A DNA stretch of 64,000 bases from Platycnemis pennipes (Eukaryota; Arthropoda; Insecta; Odonata; Platycnemididae): positions 106,847,544-106,911,543 of the forward strand of contig OW121852.1 in NCBI GenBank assembly GCA_933228895.1, written 5' to 3'. Both the position numbers and the translations under genes were made by a program. Below, piece after piece: positions 1-13,250 of this stretch. How positions within the stretch are numbered: position 1 is the stretch's first letter; the number at the start of each line of letters is the position of its first letter. A model generated the notes under the pieces. It made no database searches. It saw only the letters and a list, made by a program, of their open reading frames with translations, and had not been told where the DNA came from.

Positions 1-454
1 TGTCTTGTTTTTCTATATCACTGATAAATAAATTGTTATTTAAACTGTTTTCTGGTTTCTCTCCTGGAATAAAAATTTAAGGATCAAACTTACTTCTGTT
101 CTCCGCTTGCATTCCAGCTGAAAAGAAGAAAAGTGGTATATTTTTCGCCAGCATTACTTGCAAGGATAGAATTTTTGAATTGCCACTCGTCGTACCGTTG
201 ACATTTTTGACAAAATATAATTTTCAATCCCGAATAGGGCAAGGAATGCGTGTATGCTTTAGAAAAAAGCTTAGGTTACACGGTGCGACACCAATTTTAC
301 ATCTCCGAATGTCCTACTAGTTGATGCAAACATACTAGGCCACTGATAGTGTGAATATGTATATCCACATTATAATTTTATTCCATATGTATATGTACGG
401 CGTCATATTTCGCTATAACTAAAAACTATTACTCTTCAGTTATCACCAAATAGG
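1..454. other. AT-rich sequence, no gene seen
   Basis: I see no coding frame, RNA gene or clear repeat here. The sequence is AT-rich spacer leading up to a SINE copy. Confidence 0.6.
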
Positions 455-697
455 CGAAGGAATGTGAAGGTGGTCCTGAAGGGAAACCAGGCGTCGAAAT
501 AAGCTTATTCTTAACGAAATATGCCAAGGGGTCCACGGCTTTACGTCCCGCGGACTGAGTACTGCACTTGAAGTGTTCTCCATACAAGATTCACAAGTGT
601 CGGTACACCTCTAAAGAATCTCTCCCACTGCCTGGAATGGAACCCGAGACCTCGGGGTTGGATGCTAATAGCCAAGCCACCACACCCATCAGATCCA
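455..697 (-). mobile_element. tRNA-derived SINE, family SINE-A, copy 1
   Basis: Read on the minus strand, a tRNA-like head near 697 is followed by a non-tRNA body. The body segments match 10397-10605, 31917-32107 and the reverse complement of 59705-59940. Shared blocks include the box B region (633-643, GGTTCCATTCC, one change from consensus), the segment around GAGTACTGCACTT near 556, and the stretch around CCAAGGGGTCCACGGC near 523. SINEs of this type are transcribed by RNA polymerase III and copied by a LINE reverse transcriptase. This copy is diverged. A 67-residue open frame across it (568-771) is not a gene. Confidence 0.8.
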
Positions 698-799
698 CTA
701 AGAAGTTCAGGATCAAGCCCGGTTATGGGGCGCGGTATAATCTTGGCATTCGGATCACGTTTTTATCCTAAACCTGCCCACGTTTAAAACGTAAAGGGC

Positions 800-1290
800 T
801 AGTGCGTGGGAGTCGACGAAGAAATTGGCCAGAATACAATCGTGGAGAGCGTGGAATTGACCTGGGGTCCCAATCCCTCTCCCGAGAGTGGTGAGTACTC
901 GAACCGAGAAACCGCACCACTGCAGAGATGGAGGGAAGCGGGAAGGTTGGCGCCGCCGTCACGCAAGCCGCTCGCTCGCTACACACACTGCCAAGGCCAG
1001 AAGATAATGGCCGCAAGAGGATTTGGAGGGGGGAGAGTGGGCCAGCCAATAGGCTGGCGGAGACCGCGGCGGCAGCATACCGTGAGTGCATTTAACTGGA
1101 GGGTCAAATGGGGGATTTTCGGCATGGTCAAGAAAAGACTTCGAAAAGCGGGGGAAGTGGGATGGAAATATGGAAAGGGGGCGTTGGGACGATGATGATG
1201 ATGATGGAGAGAAGGAAAGAGGGGATTGGGTTTTCCACCTGGAATACACTCGTGCCCTCCGTAGAGTCTCACCTTGAAGGGAGAGAATTC
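800..1290. other. GC- and purine-rich block
   Basis: A GC-rich island in AT-rich surroundings, with a purine-rich + strand from about 1100 and a short GAT/GATG microsatellite near 1190-1206. Several overlapping short open frames on both strands show no recognisable domain and look like a composition effect. It could be a regulatory or unmethylated region, but no motif proves that. Confidence 0.45.
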
Positions 1291-1299
1291 CCACCGTGA

Positions 1300-2870
1300 G
1301 ATTTACATAGTTACGGCGAAGAAAAAAAACTTACTCGCTTCCATGCTTTCCCATAGAGAGTGATCGTCTATGCCTCTGCATGAGTTCGATTTACCAGCTT
1401 GACAGCCAAAGCAACGTACAAAACGTACATATATATCGTCGACCAAAAACCGGCTGTGACGCAAACGATGCAACACAAATACAAAGACCAAACACGTTTA
1501 AACACGACAAAAATCATTATGCCTATCAAAAATACTACTATTCACACTCTATTATGAATAATATGCAAACTATATTATAAATATAATAAATGATTATATT
1601 ATTTCTAATGTTTTCATTTTAAAAATTGGGAATAATAAACCAAATATCTATTACAAAAAATTAAGCAAATGGAGAGAAGTTATGTTAATCGATTGCTTTT
1701 CCAATTTAAGCAATAAATAGGATCAAAGTATGTATCTAGGAAAAAACAACGTATCTCGGTACGTTATCAGGCTAAGCCACAATCAGATATAAGCTAGCTA
1801 AATATGGAAGAAAGACATTTCATGAAACCAAATGAAAAGAAAGGCAGCTTCAACCACATTTATGTATAGTATAGAATATAAATATCGAATATATTGGGAA
1901 ATTCCCTGAAGAGGACGGCGACTACACGCTTCTATACGGAGACGTAAACTAAAAACCCCTTATATTAGCAGAATCCGGACAGCCATTGAGCGACATTCAT
2001 TTATATAACACTATCAAAGCTTTTTCAACTTCTTCACTTCAATCCAAAAGAATTATTTCTGAGGGCAGTCTTAGAAGAACATGTGGAAAATTTTCAAGAT
2101 ATTATTGAATTAATCCGTATTTCCCCGTTTCATTTTAATAGTAAAAATTATTTCTATGGAAAAATAAGTTTCAGAGTAAAGAATCCATAGCATCACATTA
2201 TAACAGATGCGTAATCATTTTCACACAGCTTAAAAAATAAATAGCCTAACAGCCAGGGGAAAGTCATGATAAAATTAATTATAAATAACCTTACTTCATT
2301 TCAAAATACTGCGACACTAATATTTTTCTCTTGGCATAACATTTTTGCGCAAAAATAAATTTTAATACCACACTCATTTAAAGACTGGATTCGTCGGATT
2401 AATTACCGAAACACTTCAGTAAAATAAAATGTTTACACCTTTTGTCTCCTAAGGCTCATATTCTGATGAATAGCATTATAGAATCAGCATTACGAAGCAA
2501 AAATTAAAATTTATCGGTATGATTACTAACCACTGAAAACAACCTCATTTGCGTATTTTCGGAACATCAGAACGGTAGAATTCGAGATTTCGAGAACAAA
2601 TATCAAATGGAACGCTCACCAATGAAATCAGCGAAACAAAAAAAAAAACCAAGGACGATTGGCGACCAACTAACGATTTATTGGTGACCCCGACCTTGAA
2701 GGACCATTTAAATTTAAATATTCGAAAATACCAACGCCAATTTGAGAGAGAATTATATTCCAAACACATTAATAGAATACATTCCGTTGCTCATGCAAAA
2801 TGAGTTTACGTAGTGTTCATAATTGAATTATAATTCTCGCCATGGCAACCAAAAGCGATTCAGGGAACAC
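1300..2870. other. AT-rich spacer, nothing recognised
   Basis: About 1.6 kb of AT-rich sequence without a plausible coding frame or a repeat shared with the rest of the window. Confidence 0.55.
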
Positions 2871-2880
2871 TAATAGGAAA

Positions 2881-3040
2881 GGGGGGGGGGGGGCAATCAG
2901 AAAGGAGAGGGGAGCGAGAAAAGGGGAAGCAGAGTGCGGGCAGTGAACATGAAAAAGGAAAATTGAGTTGAATCGGTTTTCTGGAGGCACGTGGAAAGGA
3001 AAAGAAAAGGGAGTCTCACGAGGAAATGGAAGCAAAGGAA
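2881..3040 (+). repeat. Homopurine tract beginning with a run of 13 G
   Basis: A run of 13 G (2881-2893) opens a purine-rich + strand segment of about 160 bases. The antisense open frames at 2817-3116 arise because purine-rich DNA has few stop codons on the opposite strand. Such tracts can form triplex or G-quadruplex structures in vitro (general knowledge). No function is shown here. Confidence 0.6.
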
Positions 3041-3523
3041 GAAAAAGCCACTTATTAAGTCGAGACTGCACGAGTCGGAACAAATAAAAAAATCCCACAT
3101 TTTCACTTAAGACCATTTCAAGAACTGCTGATTTCAGTGATTACTTCCTCATGACGTTGAATGGTGAAAGTAACAAAACATGATGAGTAGGGGATAATCA
3201 TATATATCTCAAAGATAACTTCCCAGAGCCAGATAAGCCCACTGCTGCATAATTTTTAACAAATGGAAGAACTGGAAAAAGGCAGCATTCGATAAAAAGC
3301 AAGAGGAATATGCGTGCACGCGTCCTATTTCAGTGAATCATCAAAGGTAAAATCTGCGCAAAATATAAATTTACTAACCTTGATATCCTTTTTTTTTATT
3401 AGTACGCCCAATTCTCTTGCTCTCCAGCAAACACGATTTCAAGTTTGATTAATAGAAAATGAGGCATTTAAAGTTCGATTTATTTCTCAGAAACTACAGT
3501 GAGGTTCCATCGCCGATAGTATC

Positions 3524-3574
3524 ACAATTGAGTACAGCCATAACAATTGAGTACAGCCATAACAATTGAGTACA
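3524..3574. repeat. Short tandem repeat, 19 bp unit, about 2.7 copies
   Basis: The unit ACAATTGAGTACAGCCATA occurs twice exactly, followed by a partial third copy. It is a minisatellite-like expansion in otherwise unique sequence. Confidence 0.9.
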
Positions 3575-3599
3575 TCAGGTCGAATAGGGTAAAGCTCAT

Positions 3600-6500
3600 C
3601 AACGACCAAGCCCAACATCGTGTGAATTTCATGCATTCCGGGCAGTAATACTACCACTTCCTTGCACAGAACCGCCTGAGGATCCAGATATGAGACAAAA
3701 AATCACACAGCTAGAGTTTTGGAACACTGAAATCAGTACCTGCTGCTCAAAACTACAAGATAATTCACTCCGTTATGTGCCATAGTACACATTCGACACA
3801 AAAAGTAATTACGCTATTCACCACTAATATTGTCACAAACACTGAACCTAGGGAAGAATTAACCCATGCGCTTCCTTTCTCTGAATATTTAAGTCCGGCT
3901 CTAACGCAACGGGATTTTATGAGGTATTTACATAATATGATATATTTCGAATTCTTTTCTAGATAAGCACAATAGGGATAGCAGCGATAAGGCAATGTAA
4001 TTTACTAAATATAGTACCATCAAAATCGACTGAATGACACTAGAATATACTACGAGCGCTAGAGATTGTGCAAGACATCTCATCCAAGTGGCACGAGGCA
4101 GAAGATACAGCAGTGACATCGATCAAAGGACGACAAAACGGAAGCTACACAGGTGCACTCTAGGTTATTCATGCAAAGAATAACAATGTTCTCCTGAATA
4201 AACAGACTTTTCACAGAGAGTAAAAAGTACCCTTTAAAACTGAGCATAATAAAATTGGAGGATATAGGTACTCCTAAACCGGAATATAAACGAGGGCAAG
4301 ATCCAGAAGGAATCAAACTCGTGTCATGGAATTTTTTCTACAAAACCAGCGTGAAAAAAACTCAGCTGCAGACCCTTACCCAGTTCAAAAGGAAAATACA
4401 TGGCCTCATGAGAAATGACGACTTTCTTAGGATAAAATATGCACTCCTCACAAAATAACGAACACATGTTACGTCCTGATTTACGTCCTGAATTGCGTTC
4501 TGGCGAATAAATCTTGCATCCCCTTTATAGCATGCATCTGTTTCCTAGTAAAAGCGAGGAACGCATGATATTTTCCAGCTTTTATATAGTCGATACCTGC
4601 GTAATATAGTGAATAGAAATATACAAACCAAGAGGATGTATACGACTTGGAATACATTACGAATGAGAGAAGATACCACCTTCTTTAAAATATGGACTTG
4701 AATTGGAAACAAGTCTTCGTAACATAAGTTTCGAGGAATCCTATGAGGGAACTAGGTTATGAAAACAAGATATGGTAATGATTCCCGAAGACTAACACAC
4801 ACTCCACCCAAGTCCTTTACAAAAAAGAATCCCTTTTACTCAATAAAGCCCATTAAAACAGGTTGTAAGGACCGTGACGTAGATGGATGGATGGACGGAG
4901 GAATGACCTTTGCTTTGGGAAATAAAGTACTGAATCAATGGCGCAACAAATATCGCTCCGAATAAATTTCGTTTCATAGGCAAAATCGAAAGGCTTAATG
5001 CGAGATGCTGGGAGGGGGCATGAAATTTATTATACTCACTCGTCTTTACCTTCATTTATGGAGATCTCCCATGCTGCCTTGAAAAATCGTACTCTTTTCA
5101 CTAAATACTATACCGAGAGACATAGGAGTAATCAATCATTGGAAATGAAGTAGAGATAGTAGATAAATATAAATTTAACCCAATATCGTCCAATATGACA
5201 TCTTCAGTCAGACATGCATGAATTTGAGAGGAAGTTCGTTTGGTCCTATCGGCAGTAGCTTATACTGCGCCGCCAGGCGTTAATAGTCCACGATTCAATG
5301 CAATGAATTTCCCAAGTTCTTGGTTCTGACATAAAATGAGAGATGATCTCAAAGTATTCCATGCATCAAATAATCGGATGAATCGTGTATAAACTTAAAC
5401 AGACGAAGAAAGCGTTACTAAAACACGGCCGTCGACTCACCCCCTAAAGATTAAAACCCAAACAAGTAGAGGACTTCAAGCGGTCACATATATCAGGAAA
5501 GTGCTGGAAAATAATTATAGGTATTACTTCTGTTGTCAACATTCGTTTCCTCAACTAATAAAATCCTAAAGCAGTGGAAAAGGTATCACTGAGTAGGATA
5601 TTTTTACAAAATTTTAACATAACACGATCAGTTTACGCTATAACACAGTGTTTGTTCATCATTTATTTAAAAAATATCTTTCAGATAAAAACGTAACAAA
5701 AAAATAATGTCCCTATGAAGACGTTGTAAATAAAAATTGAAAAGAAAGTATTTTCATTCGGCATCACACATTTACGTTTGTAAATACGTTTACATTAATA
5801 AACATTTTATCAATATTGTTCATAAATTAGCTATTTAAACAACCAATCAAAAGACTAAATCAAGTTTATTTGGAGGAGGTGGGGTTAAGCTCACTGAAGT
5901 TTCGCAGAGGTTTACTGTTTACAATATTATTAAGGAGGCTCCACTGAATTATTAAGTAAATGTCATTTTTGTGAAAATTTCAGGACATATCATTTTTCAG
6001 CCCTTCTATCGATTGGCAACAAAATAATGAGGCCTTTCCGTCATATTTTAGAAGAACAAAGACGGATAACATAAGTAATTCTATACGTGGCAAAGCACGG
6101 CTGTTGCGGTCAAATTTGCAGATTAATAATGTAAAGAGAATGTCGTTTTGACGAAAAACTAATATAGTATGCGCAATGTTATGAAGAATTTAGAATTGTA
6201 AAAAAGTCTTCGCCTTACTCACTTGTTTAATTGACATTAATAAATTTTTGCTCGAAAAAAGCAGAAAACCCTTAGTTACATGAAAGGGTAGCTAAAGTAT
6301 TTTGTTAACATTGGCAACAGTACTTGTGACGGAACGAGCTTACGAGCTTATTTACTCACTTACTTCAGAACTATACCTTACCAAGGTCCTTATATTTTTT
6401 TACGTAATTTAAATATGCTCATTGGTTATTGACATGGTGTTATTAATACCAATGCTTCCTAATGGTAGCAGCAGTAGAAGTGTCATTGTTGACAAATATT

Positions 6501-6940
6501 TTTCCAAAATATTACTATCAATAAAATTCTAAATAAAGACTTGTATTAAAATGGAATAGTTTTAAACTATGTAAGAAAATGTCCCATATTACAAAATGTA
6601 ATAGGAGGAATGAACACGTATTCTCACTTTTGGAAATTAAACGTGGCAACAACACATCAGCAATGTTCCGGAGTCAAAATGAGTTATGAGAGCTTGTACA
6701 AAATGGAATGCTACTACAATATACCATATAATAGCATGCTCATACAATTATTGTGTATGCGTTATCAGATTATAGACGAATTTCGATGCGAGTATTTTTT
6801 CCGAATGGATTTTGATTCGTGGAATCAAAGCGGAACTTCCATAAGTAATTTATCTGTTATGATGGTTTTATGGACAGTAATGGCATACCCCGACCCCTAT
6901 ATTTCAAATAATATCCTTTTTTAGCTCTAACTAACTCCTA
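3600..6940. other. AT-rich spacer, nothing recognised
   Basis: About 3.3 kb of AT-rich sequence. Open frames are at most 104 residues (6610-6924) and show no domain, compositional bias or splice context that would support a gene. Confidence 0.55.
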
Positions 6941-6944
6941 CCTT

Positions 6945-7370
6945 ACATATTGTATCCAAACTACCTGTTCTCCTCGCTCCCTACCACGCTTAACCATTCT
7001 CCATACAGTTTACATTCAGGTACATACATCTGTATGTACTTTTATCACGTACTTCAACACACCTACGCTTCCTATTATCTGTTCCACCCCGTCCCTCTGC
7101 CTCATCCTTCTTTCCTCAGAACAACTTCCCTTCCTCCTCTACCATCACAAGCACTTCCTCGTTCGTCTTTTCTTTCTGCCATCTAACCTTCTCCATTCTT
7201 CATCATATTCACATTTCAAAAGTCTTATTCTATCTTCCTTCCTTAAGGGCTGTTTCAACGCCATACAATGCCACGATCCCCATTAGACTTTCCGCCAGTC
7301 TTTTCATTGGGTTCCTATTCAACGTTTCTGTGATTAGTTCTCTTCTGCGAGCAAGAGTCTCTTTTGCGAG
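6945..7370 (-). pseudogene. Decayed non-LTR retrotransposon (LINE-B), reverse transcriptase C-terminal region
   Basis: On the minus strand, from about 7370 downwards, the translation recalls the connection region after the LINE reverse transcriptase palm. It contains ARRRELITETLN and then LMGIVALYGVETALKEGR, matching the usual LYGxETWTL pattern with losses. Further on comes WQKEKTNEEVLVMVEEE, matching the W.....TNEEVL.MV.E pattern seen in such elements. The frame is interrupted by stops and frameshifts. The same 3' region is found at 38385-38782 and 21185-21345. It is a dead copy with no expected activity. The pyrimidine-rich look of the + strand comes from the purine-rich sense strand of the element. 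Confidence 0.75.
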
Positions 7371-8155
7371 GCTGTTATCCTTTGAACATCGACGCTGTTA
7401 TACGCTTTTTCCTCCGTCAGAGTAGGAAAAAATTTACCTTAATACGATAGCATTCTTTGTCACCTGTCAACCGTACAAGAAATTAAAATGAAAAAAAAGC
7501 GTACAACACATTTAAAAACTGTCTCTGTTATATCATCTGTTTCAACCATTAATGACTAATATAGACATGAAAGGTTTGAGTTACAACACTGATACTTATT
7601 GAATTTAGATTTATGAAATTATCTAGAAAAACCTAGATAAAATTAACATAACCCAATTTGATAGCCAACTTGAACACAGCCGGAGAAAGCGGAAAAAATT
7701 CAGCACTTACACTAGTTTGAAATGTTCTACGAGTGCTCACTTTTCACTAATTCGTATGTCCTAAAAAACATTCAGTTCCACTCTGATCCTTTACAAGCTA
7801 TACATTGCCACAAATTTCCAGCTTGAACCTAACATTACGAGAACTAGCTAATATCCTTCCTTGCACATCCGTCTGAACAGTTCAAAAAATAATCATTTAT
7901 AGACTTAATTAATGATATAGAGAGGCTGATTTATTAACACCACTAATGTACATGCAAAAACAAATCCCCAGTTATTTACAAAGAGTCTATCACTCAGGGA
8001 TTAAGAAATTGAACGCAGGCCAGTTGTTTTCAATATGTGAACCAAAAGTGGAAATTATAGGCCAGCACCCGAATTAATACATGCTGAATGAAATCAAAGG
8101 TATTGGCAAAAAATGAAATTCATACTAAAATTTGAGTAGCGAGAGAAAGGAATTG
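7371..8155. other. AT-rich spacer, nothing recognised
   Basis: No coding frame, RNA or repeat that I can support. Confidence 0.5.
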
Positions 8156-8159
8156 TATT

Positions 8160-8810
8160 TGTTTATTGCTAACGCCATGAGAACTGCAAATGTACTCCTG
8201 TGTTCACATGAGCTGTAGTTTCCACCGCACATTCGCACAGACTTGCAAAAAGAAGTGGAATCAGCGAGACATCCCGCAGTACGATTAACCACCAGGGTGA
8301 AACACTCTTTGAAATACTGACGCGGTCTGCGGTGACATGACGGGTAACCAGTGGTCTTGCAGGGGATGGACAAAATTCTGAAAAGATGAGACGCGCCCCT
8401 TTTTTGCGCGCGGTGTTGAATGGGCACCGAGGCTGGAGCCAACTCTGAAGCCAAGTGACGAGAGCGGAATGCAAATGAGAGACGCATGCATGCAAAGAAA
8501 CTGGCAGGAATGCAGGGAAAAATTTGTTAGCCGAGGTGCAGATGCTCCTCTACCTCTCCAAGTTGGATTTCCAAGGAACAAAAGATAGTGAAGGGGGTGG
8601 AAGACGTGGTTAACGCATCGCCAGCCACATAGCATGCCAGCCGTGAGCACACTTCTAGGAAGAAACCGGAGCAGAAGATTTCTGAGACCGAGCCTCAAAG
8701 AAAGTTGGCTGCGTTCGACGTGTTGCAAGCAAATGCAATTACGAACGACAGCTATATTTTCGTCATTGGGGTCACGCACGGAGGCTACTAACCGTGCCAA
8801 TTAACAAGAC
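8160..8810. other. Moderately GC-rich block with a chance open frame
   Basis: GC content rises here and a 171-residue open frame runs on the minus strand (8285-8800). Its translation has no domain, repeat, signal peptide or convincing membrane segment, and two other minus-strand frames are open over part of it. I treat the block as noncoding. It could be an isolated exon, but nothing supports that. Confidence 0.4.
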
Positions 8811-10390
8811 CTTATCCCTGTCACACACTCTACGGAATTATTATTCTTAAAATTAACCAACGACGACAGCATTTGTGTTTTCATCAGGTTAAGGGATGTG
8901 GAGGAATATCCGGTTACATATCGTAACAATCGTGTTACATTTAACAAAATAATATTTTTCACTACATTTTTCATTTTATTACAGTAATATTCATTAATTT
9001 GAAAAGTTATTCGAGTCCTTGGCTGGGTTTTACTTTGGCAACGTCCTTAGAAACGGATTGTTTGTAAATAAAATGTAAATAAATTGATGTTGGATTGTTA
9101 AGTTTGGCTGGTAGAGAAATGTTCCTTTAGTGAAGGCATTTTTTTGGAATAATAAGGTTGAGACTTGTTAATAAAACCGAATTATTAATTGCTTGTTTTC
9201 CATCCTTAGCGTACCGCGGGTTTTGGCGATAATTTCTCACAATTAGCCCAAGAATACTAAAGGACAAAGTGCCCCCTCTCTGGCATCTAGGCACTTAGCT
9301 TGCCAGGCTCATTTGAGATACCTATTTTTGTGTCACAATATTTCGAAAAATGGATAAGGTAGTATTCTGCGAAATTCAGATAAAAAGGACAATGAAGACC
9401 ACTGCAGCGATGATAATTCAATTACATCTAAAAATGACCCGCAAATCATCATAAAAATGAGTGGCAGGGGAAAAAAACGCAAACGGGTCCATGGTTTAAC
9501 GTACCATTCGGTGGACGTAGTTCTTTTCTCAATAATTCCTAGGTTAAGGAAGTTTGGGAGACGCGTTTGGCAAGCAGACTCATCGAGATTTCCACGACTT
9601 TCAGAACAGAAGCGAAAAAAACGAAAAGGCAGTGTTTGGCGCCAATCTTAAGGGTGACTCACCCTATTAAAGAAAACATATGCTGCCAGAGATTTCTGAG
9701 AAAATTAAAGCCGAATACGTCGCCCATAAACGCCTCTTTAACTTTATGGCCAATTTTGTTCTGACGTTTTCTTTTATTATTACTTCGTGGAGGAGGAGAG
9801 GGACTTCTACTAAATGGCTCGCCTCAGGGACACGAGAGCGACTGAATTGGACCCATTTGCAGGGCAATTCGAATCCGAGCGAGCTGCACCCTCAAGAAGC
9901 AGAGACACCGCACCGACGCGATCCATTGAATCCACGGGCTCAATCGAGTGTGACGCGCTGAAAAGTGGACTCCTTCGAAAAACTTTTCCTCAAATAGTCT
10001 AGACGCGCAAGTTATGAGCTAGTAAATCAATACTCGAACGGCAGCCCTGGCCATCGATTAGAATTTCCCAAACCAGCTCACTATTGACCTAACTTTCAGC
10101 TACAAATCTACCATGATTCGTTAAAATAGTGAAAATTATTAAATTGCTAATTGAACTCAATGGTTTCAGACAGATAATCGTGGAAATACATATTACTCGT
10201 ATATGTCACTAAGGAAACAGTATATTCCCACTGAACTTAACGCCGGGAAAACTCTTTTAAACGCATTGCCATTATATCATAAAGTTTTCCTGGAGTTGAA
10301 GTAAATACTCCTGTTAGTTGGTTATTTAGGGGAGGCGACCGACAGCTGAGATTATTTGCGCCATATAGGATAGGTGGATAATTGGGTAAT
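8811..10390. other. Unannotated spacer
   Basis: About 1.6 kb without a supported gene. An open frame at 9457-9651 starts MSGRGK like histone H4 or H2A but continues differently. A GC-richer patch lies at about 9790-9960. Confidence 0.5.
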
Positions 10391-10396
10391 GGAAGG

Positions 10397-10605
10397 AGTT
10401 TTCAGGGAACGGAGGAAGGGTGGAGAGAAACCCGGCGTCGGCATTAGCCTACTCTTAACGAAAGGCGCCAAGGGGACCACGGCTTAACGTTACATCCAAC
10501 GGACGGAGTACTGAACTTGAAATGCCCTCCACTAGGCACTCAAATCGAACCCGGGCCCTCGGGATGGGAGGCCAGTACTCTAGCCACCACACCAACCCGA
10601 TCCCC
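10397..10605 (-). mobile_element. tRNA-derived SINE, family SINE-A, copy 2
   Basis: This minus-strand copy has a tRNA-like head near 10605-10535, with a box A-like segment (around 10585-10597) and a box B GGTTCGATTTG. The body matches the other SINE-A copies, including the stretches around GACGGAGTACTGAACTT (near 10502), CCAAGGGGACCACGGC (near 10468) and GGTGGAGAGAAACCCGGCG (near 10419). It is closest to the full-length + strand copy at 59705-59940. No target-site duplication could be fixed by eye. Confidence 0.85.
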
Positions 10606-12860
10606 TGTAAATATTCCTTACCCGCATACTACTTCATCACCAGGAACATTATGCGCCTGGAACGAAACACTGAATATTAACTACATGCGAGGAAATCCGC
10701 ATGAGCAGTTTATGTGTTAACTATATCCTCTCCTGTTCTGATAGAATACAATAAGCTATAAAATCACCGCAAACATAAGTATATGTACAGCAATCCAGTG
10801 ACTAGGTCAATAGTTAAAATATAAAGGGAAAATAGAACGGACTAATGACAATGGAAACTTGGTGCAAACAGAAAAATAGGTATAATATTTCCATCGCCAT
10901 CCTTCCTCCCCAACGTAACGTACATAGCTTTACTAATCATTAAGACATTTTTGACGAAGCAAATTCCTATATTAGTTGCAGGAATCACAGGTGGTTGGTG
11001 TTAATTTTTAAAGATAATTTACAAGGCACTTCCGTTAGCTGGGGGAAAACTTATGAACGTTAAATTTTTATCGAAACCCCATGAAATGTTTAGGCCTCTC
11101 GACATGTTGTCGTTGCAATTAATTGGATCCGACTAAATTGTAATCTTCGTCGCTATCAAGCAGCTGAGTGACATCAGGACAGGGAAAGTTCATTTCAGAA
11201 GACGAGCGGCGTATGGTCAGAAACATGAAAATTATCGAATGCTCGTAACTTCAAAGGTCAGAAAATCGCACGAGAAGAGCTCAGAGAAAAACTCAAAGCA
11301 GAATAGAAGACTCTCTCTTATATTGTTTAAAACAATGATTCTTTCCACAGATTTGGGAATTATACCAGAAAAAGCATAAAACCAGAATTTCATGAGCACG
11401 GAGCCCATATTTCAGGAGAACTTTGCGGTAGATATCCATCACAATTGCTAAAAAAAAATAAAACTGGCGATCAGCGTCTGCCATCATGGAATAATTAGAC
11501 CTTTAAATTAATTAAACATCGGGAATCGATTCCCGAAACATCTAATTTCTTGGAGTGTCGGTTTCAAATTCAGAAAATTAATGTATAAGTAATTGAAAGT
11601 ACTAACCAAGGCACAGTGTGGTACCTTCCAAATAGTGGTACTACTATACAATACACTACGTTTATCCTGTATTGTTCAACAATAAAGAAATCCCATGAAT
11701 GGAAAAATTAACTCTAAGTCATTAAGAATATATGAGTAAATACTGTTTAATATGCATATTCATAAAATATTCATCAATCAATCAAAATGTTAAATTCGAA
11801 TCCAAAGTCAATCTAAAATATAAATAAATAAAATAATATCCCTGAGGATGTAGTCAACTAATGAAAATGTCGCTAGTATTGATCATAAAGTGCATAAAAT
11901 TTTATTCTCATCACCTCTTGAAAATTAAATCATCGTATTCTGAATTCATTGAAATGACGACGAATAGATTGGGCAATGATTAACCTACAGGGATTCTTTA
12001 AACGTGGAAACGCTATGCCCGATGTAGAACTTGCCTTTCAGATGATCTATGGACCACTTCCATCACCGCAACTACATCTTCCGTCTGTCATATATATATA
12101 TTTATATCTTTTCCTCTAGTTGCACGAGATGTCACCGAAGACTCAACTTTCAACATCGACACCACTATACATTCCGGAGAATATTGCCTGAGCACTGAAC
12201 TTATTTCGCAAGAAAAAGTTTTATCAGAAAACAACCCGATGATCAGAGCACAGCAAAACTTTATTGAAAGAACATAATATGTCCAACATCGTACCAAGAC
12301 ACCTTATACCAAGAGGGGGTGATTAAAAAAGATATGAGTTTAGAACGTGGAGAATTAATGACGCCATTATGAGCAACTAAAAAGCAACGACAAAAAACCT
12401 ACAGAAATGTTAAGAAGCGAAGAAGTATAACCAAGCCACCTGCCGACATAAAAATGCCTCATGAAACATGCCGAAATTTCGAATTCATGAAATGCCTCTG
12501 CGAATATTAATCGAATGAAAGATAGTAAAAGGCCGACTAAAAATTAATTTCGCCAGCTCAAAGCTTGACGAACTGAAAATGCCGAGCTTTCTCGAATCGA
12601 TTCTCGATGGTTAATTAATTAAAAATTCCAATAACTCCATGATGGCAGACGCTTACCGCAAGTCTTAATTAAAATCGTAGGTTCCTCAGCTGGAAACAAG
12701 ACTACCTCTAAAATGGAAGGTTGGGTGCAGAGGTCTGGGACCGGCCGTAGCAGGCAAGACTGGTAACATGCTGGTTTGGCAAAAAAAAAGCAGGTTCTAA
12801 ACCCTGGAATGGATGCCCTATTAGACTCAGAATCATATTGGAGCGAGCCCGAACGACCGA
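10606..12860. other. AT-rich spacer, nothing recognised
   Basis: About 2.25 kb of AT-rich sequence with only short open frames. A short AT dinucleotide run lies near 12091-12107. Confidence 0.55.
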
Positions 12861-12861
12861 G

Positions 12862-13250
12862 GGCCAAATTCAGAATCTCAACTAGTCTCGCTTCTACTGC
12901 TTACATCCTAAAACCCGTACAACGGGTCAAATTTGAGTACAGATTGTACTTGCAAAGGTGGTATTACTTATCAGCGTGATACAGAGAACTGCATTGGGAT
13001 TCATAATTCGACCCAGCCATGTTCAGAATCACAACTAGAGTTTCACTTCTACTTCTTACGCTATAATATCTCTATTGCGAGTTCAAAAGTATATAAACAT
13101 TTTCCTCGATCAGGTTAGAAGCAGTATACAGCGTGGCAATATCAACTTTGCAGGGCGAGTCCGTGCACCAATTTGACTCGAAGTAGAGATTTGCGGTCGT
13201 AGGCAATGGAAGCGAGACTGTAGTTGAGATTCTGAATATGGCCACGGCAG
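12862..13250. repeat. Complex repeat: two direct copies and one inverted copy
   Basis: A segment starting TTCAGAATCTCAACTAGTC (about 12868) recurs in direct orientation near 13020 (TTCAGAATCACAACTAGAG). It recurs in inverted orientation at about 13240, reading down to about 13135. The direct copies are offset by about 152 bp. The inverted match to the first copy extends for about 100 bp with small indels, through the CAAATTTGAGTACAG region. The pattern fits a short foldback or MITE-like element, or a local duplication with inversion. No coding capacity is seen. Confidence 0.75.

Noticed and set aside
3524..3574. CRISPR-like repeats
   Set aside because: Direct tandem 19-mers without spacers in an evidently eukaryotic sequence. 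No cas genes.
8285..8800. 171-residue minus-strand open frame
   Set aside because: No recognisable domain, signal or codon pattern. Overlapping open frames on the same strand suggest chance in a GC-richer block.
9457..9651. Open frame beginning MSGRGK like a core histone
   Set aside because: Only the first six residues match histone H4/H2A. The rest lacks any histone-fold sequence.
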